Shown: positions 1-5,329 of the stretch, piece by piece
How positions within the stretch are numbered: position 1 is the first letter of the stretch
Layout: each line of letters starts with the position of its first letter
NCBI GenBank assembly: GCA_020025055.1
Contig: JAHHST010000070.1
Location: 1 to 7,799, forward strand
Direction: 5' to 3'
From: Longicatena sp.
GTDB taxonomy: Bacteria > Bacillota_I > Bacilli_A > Erysipelotrichales > Erysipelotrichaceae
DNA length: 7,799 nt
Made by a program: the position numbers and the translations under genes
The notes under the pieces: generated by a model
The model's input: only the letters and a program-made list of their open reading frames with translations
What the model was told of the DNA's origin: nothing
Database searches by the model: none

Positions 1-9
1 CCTTTTTAA

Positions 10-1344
10 CTATAAACCTTTTTCTTTAATAAAATCAATTACGCGATATACATATTCTTTACATAATTCATCTGTTTTTGCTTCTACCATTACACGAATT
101 AATGGTTCTGTACCACTTGGTCTAACTAAAATTCTACCATCATTTCCAAGTTCTTTAGCAACCTCATCGATAACTGCATTTAATTCTTTATCTTCTAATG
201 TTTTATGTTTATCTTTTACTGGTGTATTCACTAATAATTGTGGATAAATAAATAAATCTTCACTTAATTGTTTTAATGATTTTTTTGTTGAAACCATTAC
301 TTTCAACAATTGTAAAGCAGACATTAATCCATCCCCTGTATTTTCATACTCATTAAAGATGATATGACCACTCTGTTCTCCACCAATTGTATAATCGTGT
401 GCTTTCATACATTCAAATACATATTTATCTCCAACTGCTGTTTGCTCATATTGAATACCTTTTGCATCAAATGCATGATATAAACCTAAATTACTCATTA
501 CTGTTGTAACAACAACATTATCTTTTAAAAGACCTTGATCATGTAAATAACATCCACAAATATATAGAATGTAATCTCCATTAATTAAATCTCCATCTTC
601 ATTTACCGCAATCAAGCGATCCGCATCTCCATCAAATGCAAAACCAACATTATAATCTCCATCTTTCATCATTTCTTGTAATGATTCTGGATGTGTTGAA
701 CCGCATTTCGTATTAATATTAACTCCATTTGGTGAAGAATGAATTGCTTCTACCGTTGCTCCTAATGATTCTAAAGTTTCTACTGCACAACTTGTTGCAC
801 TACCATTTGCTAAATCCACTGCAATTTTCATTCCAGTTAAATCAAGACTTACATTTTCCTTTAAATGAGATTCATATAATTCTAATCCTTCATCCCATTC
901 AATAACTTTACCAATTCCATCCATATGAGCTAACTCAATAGAACATTTATGATCAATATATTTTTCAATTTCTAATTCAATTTCTGGATTCATTTTGCAT
1001 CCTAAATGATTAAACAACTTAATTCCATTATCATGATAAGGGTTATGTGATGCACTAACCATAATACCACAATCAAAATTTTCTTTTTGAACTAAATAAG
1101 AAATTGATGGTGTTGGACATACCCCCAGTAAATATACATTTGCTCCTGTTGATGTCGCACCTGCAGCAAGTCCCATTTCAAACATATCACTACTCAATCG
1201 AGTATCTTTTCCAATGATAATTTTTGCATGATGTTGCTTACCATAATACCAACCTAAGTATTGCCCGATGCGAATAGCCATTTCTAAAGTTAAGCTTTCA
1301 TTTGCTAAACCTCTAGCTCCATCTGTTCCAAAATATTTTCCCAT
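10..1344 (-). CDS. glmM: Phosphoglucosamine mutase GlmM
   Basis: GlmM interconverts glucosamine-6-phosphate and glucosamine-1-phosphate in the cytoplasm, feeding UDP-GlcNAc and thus peptidoglycan synthesis. Four motifs of the alpha-D-phosphohexomutase family are visible in order (numbered from the upstream Met): the phosphoserine loop SASHNP with catalytic Ser101, the Mg-binding DGDAD at 240-244, the sugar-binding GGEQSGH at 323-329, and the phosphate-binding RPSGTEP at 410-416. The 444-446 residue length is normal and the frame is intact. Two in-frame ATGs exist, at 1350 and 1344. I chose 1344 because GlmM proteins typically begin MGKYFGTDG, and because the Shine-Dalgarno at 1354-1360 is 9 bases from it but only 3 from the upstream ATG. 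It is the last gene of the cdaA-cdaR-glmM operon visible here. In related bacteria GlmM binds and inhibits CdaA. Only 9 bases follow the stop, so whether glmS or a terminator comes next cannot be seen. Confidence 0.97.
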   Translation of the reverse strand: MGKYFGTDGARGLANESLTLEMAIRIGQYLGWYYGKQHHAKIIIGKDTRLSSDMFEMGLAAGATSTGANVYLLGVCPTPSISYLVQKENFDCGIMVSASHNPYHDNGIKLFNHLGCKMNPEIELEIEKYIDHKCSIELAHMDGIGKVIEWDEGLELYESHLKENVSLDLTGMKIAVDLANGSATSCAVETLESLGATVEAIHSSPNGVNINTKCGSTHPESLQEMMKDGDYNVGFAFDGDADRLIAVNEDGDLINGDYILYICGCYLHDQGLLKDNVVVTTVMSNLGLYHAFDAKGIQYEQTAVGDKYVFECMKAHDYTIGGEQSGHIIFNEYENTGDGLMSALQLLKVMVSTKKSLKQLSEDLFIYPQLLVNTPVKDKHKTLEDKELNAVIDEVAKELGNDGRILVRPSGTEPLIRVMVEAKTDELCKEYVYRVIDFIKEKGL

Positions 1345-1353
1345 GTTCATACA

Positions 1354-1360
1354 TCCTTTC
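1354..1360 (-). promoter_or_regulatory. Ribosome binding site of glmM, decides start
   Basis: GAAAGGA on the minus strand, lying in the short cdaR-glmM gap just downstream of the cdaR stop. It is 3 bases from the ATG at 1350 but 9 from the ATG at 1344, which favours the second Met as the real start. Confidence 0.7.
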
Positions 1361-1362
1361 TA

Positions 1363-2730
1363 CTACTTCTGCGTTGCCGTTACTGTAATTGTGGCGTCTT
1401 TTAAAGAATAATTAACTAACTTATTCTTTCCTTCTACAATTAAAGGCTGTTCATAAGAACCTTCCTTATCTATTTTACTTACATCTACATAGACTTGCAA
1501 GTCATTCTTTTTAAGCTTATTGATTACTTTTTCAGCACCTTTAACAGTTACTGTAGCATATGTAGGTGATGATTTACCAATTACAAACTTATATCCTTTT
1601 TTACCATTGATAATTTGAATTGGTACTTCAGTAATTCGTTTTTCCTTAGCATCCGCTAATTTAATAGATACTTGCACTACTTTTTCACTAAGTTTTGTAA
1701 CCCCATTTGGTGGAACAATTGGCATAGGGAATTTCTTATCAGATGTTAATGTTGATGCTGGTATCACAATTGGTAAAGCATCAATTCCATCTAAAATCGT
1801 CTGTTTTGCATATACACTAATCTTATCATGATTTAATGTATATGATTCTATCGCCTTATTATTTGGAATAATTCCGTTTGGAATGATTTGTAATCCAACA
1901 TCTTTACTTGGCTTTGTAACCTTAACCTTTGCTTCCATCTTATCTGGAATAATGTCTACATCCATTTTATTTCCCTGATCATCATATGCAACAATATTTG
2001 CCTTTGTTGTAAAATCAGAAGTATAATTTGCATCAACATCAATCAATGCCTTTACATACGCAATAGAATCAAGTGTATCTTTCGAAGCACGTACATGCAC
2101 TTCTCCTTGTTCTAATTCTGGAATACCTAAATCATAAATAGGATCCATATGGAATCGATTTACATAATCATAGCCCAATGTAAAGCTACGAATAGATTTC
2201 TTTTTAATCGTAACAACTCCATTACTAGGCTCTAATACTACCTCAACACGACTTGGTGCACCCTCTGTAGTATATTTAATTTCATGTGTACCTTCCGTTA
2301 AATCCGTAAGATTTGCAACAACACGAAAACGATTTTGTTGTTTTACACTTTTTATATCACTAATATCACCAATAATACGAACCTTTACTGTTTTTGCAAG
2401 ACCAGTAACTTCATATGCTTGATTAGATACAATTGCATTTACTTCAAAATCTCCTAAAGTTTCTGCACTTTTCATATTTTCAAACAAACTACTTGAATCT
2501 GTTCCTAAACTAAAATACATTAAAATAGCAAGTAATAACGCAACAATTTTTCCATGTTTTTGATTAAATAATAATTTTTCTAACCATGTACTTAACCAAC
2601 GAAACATCTTACTTAAACGAATTTCAATGTTCGCATATGTCTTCACAAAACGCTGACTTTGTTCTGCAATTGTTTTCGCTAATTCTGTTTTACCTTCTGA
2701 ACTTAATTGTGTTCTCTTTTTCTTTGACAT
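1363..2730 (-). CDS. cdaR: CdaA regulatory protein CdaR, YbbR-domain membrane protein
   Basis: This is a single-pass membrane protein with extracytoplasmic YbbR domains. In Firmicutes, CdaR binds the cyclase CdaA and modulates c-di-AMP synthesis. The 455 residues run as a charged cytoplasmic N-terminus (1-60), one hydrophobic helix (about 61-76, rich in Leu/Ile/Ala), then four beta-rich repeats at about 95-180, 185-272, 278-360 and 365-453. The repeats show the YbbR pattern of a V-x-V strand followed by an Ile/Leu-rich helix and an Asp-containing strand, for example VHVRASKDTLDSI at 211-223 and ATVTVKGAEKVI at 392-403. The start is well supported: GAAAGGAG at 2740-2747 is 9 bases upstream, and the ATG overlaps the cdaA stop by one base, suggesting translational coupling. 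The roughly 60-residue N-terminus is longer than in typical CdaR, where the membrane helix starts within the first 10-20 residues. The family assignment rests on topology, repeats and gene order. Confidence 0.93.
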   Translation of the reverse strand: MSKKKRTQLSSEGKTELAKTIAEQSQRFVKTYANIEIRLSKMFRWLSTWLEKLLFNQKHGKIVALLLAILMYFSLGTDSSSLFENMKSAETLGDFEVNAIVSNQAYEVTGLAKTVKVRIIGDISDIKSVKQQNRFRVVANLTDLTEGTHEIKYTTEGAPSRVEVVLEPSNGVVTIKKKSIRSFTLGYDYVNRFHMDPIYDLGIPELEQGEVHVRASKDTLDSIAYVKALIDVDANYTSDFTTKANIVAYDDQGNKMDVDIIPDKMEAKVKVTKPSKDVGLQIIPNGIIPNNKAIESYTLNHDKISVYAKQTILDGIDALPIVIPASTLTSDKKFPMPIVPPNGVTKLSEKVVQVSIKLADAKEKRITEVPIQIINGKKGYKFVIGKSSPTYATVTVKGAEKVINKLKKNDLQVYVDVSKIDKEGSYEQPLIVEGKNKLVNYSLKDATITVTATQK

Positions 2731-4064
2731 TAAGAATCACTCCTTTCATCTTTATTCTCATGTTTGGAGTTTTCTTTATCATCTACTTTTTCATAATGCA
2801 ATACAATTGCTTCCGGTTCAATGACATCATCAAATAAGTCCTTAGCAATTCCTAAATCAACATAAGAACTACTTTCTTTTACTTCTTTTTTTGCTTCTTT
2901 TGGTTCTACTTTCTTTGTTTCAACTACTTTATTTTCTTTCACTTCTACAACTGAATTTTCTTTATGATTATTTTCTTGCTTATTTACTTCTTTTACTTCT
3001 TCTTTGTCATTCTTCATAACATCATTTGAATCCACAATATTTTCAAATAATTGATCCAATGGTTCATCTTGAGCAGCTGCTAAATTTTCAATTTTAATTT
3101 TATCTTTATTCGAATCAGTATTTGCTTTTTTACGTTTTTTATCTTTCTTTTTCTTACTATATTTAGGAGCATTTTCCATATTTATATGACGATTTTTTCC
3201 TTTAAAGTAATGTGAAAATACACTGACTTTTTTATCCTCTTCGTCTGTTTGAGAAGCATCGTCAGCACCTTCTTTTTCCTCTTTAGGTTTTTCATCTTGT
3301 GCACCAAGTGCCTTCATAAGAAATTCACGAAGACTAGCCTCTGAATAAACAGTTAATGCACCTCCTTGTGCAATTGATATATTTCCTGTTTCCTCACTTA
3401 CAATAATAGTAATAGAATCTGTGATTTCACTAATTCCTACTGCTGCACGATGTCGAGCACCATAACTTGTAGGTAATTCCTTCGATGTTGGTGGAAAATA
3501 CGCGGCTGCACACGCAATTTTTACCCCTTGAATAATAACCGCACCATCATGCAGTGGTGTTCCATATTGAAATATAGAACACAACAATTCACTCGATACA
3601 ACTGAATTCATTGGTGTACCTGTCTTAATAAAGTCGCTTAATGAATGTCCTTGTTCAATCGAAATCAAAGCTCCCGTTTTTGTCTTTGACATTTCTGAAC
3701 ATGCTTTTACTAGTTCATCGACTAAATTTTCACGTTCATTAACAGTTAATGTCGAAATTCTAGAAAACACACTTGTCTTCCCAATTTTTTCTAAAATACT
3801 TCGTATTTCTGGTTGGAATATTATAATAATTGCAGGAACTCCCCAGTTCATAATAGTTGCAGTTAATGCTGCAATAGTATTTAATTCTAAATATGTCGCA
3901 ACTGCTTTTATAATAATAACTAAAAGAATCCCTTTAAAAATTTGAATCGTTCTAGAATTATTCTTAACGATTTTTAAACAATAATAAACGAGTGCCCAAA
4001 CACACACAATATCTGCAATTTGTCTTATAATAATCCATAAATTATGCAACGTAAAATAACTCAT
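2730..4064 (-). CDS. cdaA: Membrane diadenylate cyclase CdaA with long C-terminal extension
   Basis: CdaA makes the second messenger c-di-AMP from two ATP at the membrane. Residues 10-83 hold three predicted membrane helices (about 10-30, 42-60 and 66-83). The DAC domain follows at about 100-250, with the cyclase signatures DGA at 173-175 (in GTPLHDGAVIIQG) and RHR at 204-206 (in GARHRAAVG), plus the GALIS strand at 131-135, so it should be active. A typical CdaA is about 270-280 residues and ends near here. This one continues to 444 with a charged, low-complexity tail (from about 256), including a Lys patch KKKKDKKRKK at 304-313 and Glu/Lys/Val-rich stretches. The start ATG has AGAGGAG at 4074-4080, 9 bases upstream. 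It is the first gene of the operon with cdaR and glmM, and its stop overlaps the cdaR start. The core identity is certain; the role of the tail is unknown. Confidence 0.97.
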   Translation of the reverse strand: MSYFTLHNLWIIIRQIADIVCVWALVYYCLKIVKNNSRTIQIFKGILLVIIIKAVATYLELNTIAALTATIMNWGVPAIIIIFQPEIRSILEKIGKTSVFSRISTLTVNERENLVDELVKACSEMSKTKTGALISIEQGHSLSDFIKTGTPMNSVVSSELLCSIFQYGTPLHDGAVIIQGVKIACAAAYFPPTSKELPTSYGARHRAAVGISEITDSITIIVSEETGNISIAQGGALTVYSEASLREFLMKALGAQDEKPKEEKEGADDASQTDEEDKKVSVFSHYFKGKNRHINMENAPKYSKKKKDKKRKKANTDSNKDKIKIENLAAAQDEPLDQLFENIVDSNDVMKNDKEEVKEVNKQENNHKENSVVEVKENKVVETKKVEPKEAKKEVKESSSYVDLGIAKDLFDDVIEPEAIVLHYEKVDDKENSKHENKDERSDS

Positions 4065-4073
4065 GAGAATACA

Positions 4074-4099
4074 CTCCTCTCGTATTTTATATTATATCA
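4074..4099 (-). promoter_or_regulatory. Promoter and ribosome binding site of the cdaA-cdaR-glmM operon
   Basis: On the minus strand an extended -10 element TGATATAAT lies at 4091-4099 (TATAAT at 4091-4096). No good -35 is present: the hexamer 17 bases upstream is TATAGA. Transcription would start near 4084, giving a leader of about 20 bases that contains the Shine-Dalgarno AGAGGAG (4074-4080). There is no room for a riboswitch in this leader. Confidence 0.7.
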
Positions 4100-4150
4100 T
4101 AGAAACAAAGTACTCTATACAAAAAAATGTCTTTCAACCCTATTTATTCA

Positions 4151-4179
4151 AAAGAAAAGATGTTTTTTACAAAACATCT
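4151..4179 (-). terminator. Rho-independent terminator of the HAD hydrolase gene
   Basis: On the minus strand a perfect 9-bp stem, AGATGTTTT with AAAACATCT (4171-4179 and 4158-4166), closes a 4-base loop and is followed by the T-rich run TTTCTTTT. It lies about 10 bases after the HAD stop and would insulate the cda operon from upstream transcription. The plus strand has no U-tract, so it works in one direction only. Confidence 0.8.
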
Positions 4180-4190
4180 CAAAACATCTC
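4171..4190. repeat. Perfect tandem 10-bp duplication next to the terminator
   Basis: AAAACATCTC occurs twice back to back (4171-4180 and 4181-4190, plus strand). On the minus strand one copy forms the 5' arm of the terminator and the other overlaps the last base of the HAD stop codon. It may be a slippage duplication that provides a second possible 5' arm. Confidence 0.85.
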
Positions 4191-4957
4191 TACTTCATTA
4201 AATGATCAATACAATCTGCCACATTCTCATAAACAATTCCTATTTCTTCTTGAATTGTTTCTTTTGCATTCTTCACTGTACAACCAGCAAACGCATGTAA
4301 CATTGGCAAATCATTATAAGAATCACCAATTGCATGAATATCTTCATGTTGTAATCCTAAATGCTTTTCAATATATCCTAGACCTTCTGCTTTAGAAACA
4401 CCTTCAGGAACAATATCTACACAATTAACATTAATATAAGCCACTGCATATCCTTTATATTCTGAATTAATATACTCACTCACTTGATGTGCTAAATCAA
4501 CATCATTTAATGAAATAACCAATTGTGCAATTTTCTTCTTCTTAAAAATTTCTTCCTGTAATACAGAAGTATCTTTTACATTTCCATATTTATGGTCTAC
4601 TTGATGATCATCAACAGTATATTTATAACGATGAAATCCATCATTAATTACATAAGATACGCAAGGAAGGGTTTTAATATATTCAATGATATGTAATGCT
4701 TTATCAAAATCCATATAATTACATTGCAACAAATTTTGATCTTTATCATAAATAACCCCACCATTATTTGTCACAATAAAATCATACGTAAAACCATTAC
4801 GTTCAATTTCATTTTTTAATGATTCCATGCTTCTTCCTGTAACAATCCCAAATAAGTTTCCTGCTTCTTGAAATTTCTTAATTGCTTCTATATCTTCTTT
4901 TGAAACATACTCTGCTGTACGTAATGTTCCATCATAATCACTAGCTAATATTTTCAT
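4190..4957 (-). CDS. Cof-type HAD-superfamily hydrolase (probable sugar-phosphate phosphatase)
   Basis: This is a 255-residue cytoplasmic phosphatase of the HAD type IIB (Cof) group, which typically acts on sugar phosphates or similar small metabolites. All four HAD motifs are visible: DYDGT with nucleophile Asp7 and acid/base Asp9, Thr40 in IVTGR (motif II), Lys189 in GVSKAEGL (motif III), and GDSYND at 211-216 with Asp212 and Asp216 (motif IV). The cap domain lies between motifs II and III (about 80-180), as expected for class IIB. The frame stays open upstream to 5041, but I start at MKILASDYDGT because HAD proteins begin just before motif I. The ATG also has GGAGGA at 4963-4968 and a promoter just upstream. 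It is a monocistronic unit with its own terminator. The substrate cannot be predicted. Confidence 0.93.
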   Translation of the reverse strand: MKILASDYDGTLRTAEYVSKEDIEAIKKFQEAGNLFGIVTGRSMESLKNEIERNGFTYDFIVTNNGGVIYDKDQNLLQCNYMDFDKALHIIEYIKTLPCVSYVINDGFHRYKYTVDDHQVDHKYGNVKDTSVLQEEIFKKKKIAQLVISLNDVDLAHQVSEYINSEYKGYAVAYINVNCVDIVPEGVSKAEGLGYIEKHLGLQHEDIHAIGDSYNDLPMLHAFAGCTVKNAKETIQEEIGIVYENVADCIDHLMK

Positions 4958-4962
4958 ATATA

Positions 4963-5009
4963 TCCTCCAATACTCTTTACCATTGTACCAATTTTTTATA
5001 AAATTACAA
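4963..5009 (-). promoter_or_regulatory. Promoter and ribosome binding site of the HAD hydrolase gene
   Basis: On the minus strand: -35 TTGTAA (5004-5009), a 16-base spacer, and -10 TACAAT (4982-4987) preceded by TGG, making an extended -10. Transcription would start near 4975. The Shine-Dalgarno GGAGGA (4963-4968) is 5 bases before the ATG at 4957. This placement excludes the longer upstream reading of the gene. Confidence 0.65.
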
Positions 5010-5030
5010 CTTTTTCGTATAAGATATATA
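5004..5030 (+). promoter_or_regulatory. Possible promoter of the small YjzC-like gene
   Basis: Candidate -10 elements are TATAAG (5018-5023) and TATATA (5025-5030). TTACAA at 5004-5009 could act as a weak -35 for the second, at a short 15-base spacing. It is the same six bases that form the -35 of the divergent HAD promoter. No choice among these is convincing. A promoter is expected here because the gene is divergent and has no upstream partner. Confidence 0.3.
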
Positions 5031-5050
5031 GCAATCTCCATACTACTATT

Positions 5051-5058
5051 AGGAGGTG
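5051..5058 (+). promoter_or_regulatory. Near-perfect Shine-Dalgarno of the small gene
   Basis: AGGAGGTG matches the 16S anti-Shine-Dalgarno over eight bases and sits 7 bases before the ATG at 5066. This is strong evidence that the 53-codon frame is translated, probably at a good level. Confidence 0.85.
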
Positions 5059-5065
5059 TTCAAAA

Positions 5066-5227
5066 ATGGCACGTAAAAAATATCGTCCAGGCATGAACTG
5101 TGAAAAAACAGGTACTTATGCTTGTTATGACGCAGAAGGAAAAGAAATGTCTCGCGACATCGATGTAGAAAAAGGTAGACGTTTTCCTCCTTCTCAAGAA
5201 GAAGGATGCTACTACGAAGAACAATAA
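5066..5227 (+). CDS. Small YjzC-like protein, 53 residues
   Basis: The gene encodes MARKKYRPGMNCEKTGTY followed by a short acidic/basic body and ends at TAA in 5225-5227. The layout resembles the YjzC family of small Firmicutes proteins, whose function is unknown: an N-terminal basic/aromatic [FY]xPG motif (YRPG, 6-9), a G-x-Y turn (16-18), a Val-x-x-G followed by Pro-Pro (VEKG at 34-37, FPP at 40-42), and a C-terminal G-x-x-Y (47-50). Three cysteines (12, 20, 48) are present, but no paired CxxC zinc motif. It has no signal peptide or membrane helix. Coding is supported by a near-perfect Shine-Dalgarno, an own terminator and a clean frame with sensible codons. It is alone on the plus strand, divergent from the HAD gene and convergent with topB. 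The family match is from memory of the pattern and only moderately sure. Confidence 0.85.
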   Translation: MARKKYRPGMNCEKTGTYACYDAEGKEMSRDIDVEKGRRFPPSQEEGCYYEEQ

Positions 5228-5257
5228 TTTTTATTCTTCAAACAAATGTAGAAAACA

Positions 5258-5296
5258 AAAACGGAAGTATTCCAATTATGGATACTTCCGTTTTTT
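5258..5296. terminator. Bidirectional terminator shared by the small gene and topB
   Basis: ACGGAAGTAT (5261-5270) pairs perfectly with ATACTTCCGT (5282-5291). A CC/GG pair extends the stem inside, with one bulged T at 5271 and a 6-base loop. Outer A and T runs flank both sides, giving TTTTTT after the stem on the plus strand and TTTTTG on the minus strand. It therefore suits the plus-strand small gene (ending 5227) and the minus-strand topB (ending 5330). Confidence 0.9.
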
Positions 5297-5329
5297 ATAT
5301 ATAACTTTAAATTCTTATCGAATAATCAA

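Noticed and set aside
2586..2837. Open frame on the plus strand, hydrophobic 83-residue product
   Set aside because: It lies antisense inside cdaR and cdaA, which are clearly real. It has no convincing ribosome binding site, and its Phe/Ile-rich product is what antisense of Lys/Glu-rich coding gives.
3126..3160. Programmed frameshift at the A-rich lysine codons of cdaA
   Set aside because: The A6 runs are not in the phase needed for a classical X XXY YYZ slip, no downstream hairpin is evident, and the zero frame continues to a stop coupled with cdaR.
4065..4157. c-di-AMP riboswitch upstream of cdaA
   Set aside because: The predicted leader is only about 20 bases and no conserved riboswitch core or expression-platform hairpin is visible.
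4063..4395. Open frame on the plus strand, 110 residues
   Set aside because: It runs through the cdaA promoter, the HAD terminator and antisense to the HAD gene, with no ribosome binding site and no recognisable domain.
4958..5041. N-terminal extension of the HAD hydrolase by 28 residues
   Set aside because: It would precede HAD motif I by 35 residues and overlaps the gene's own promoter and Shine-Dalgarno, so it is an open frame by chance.
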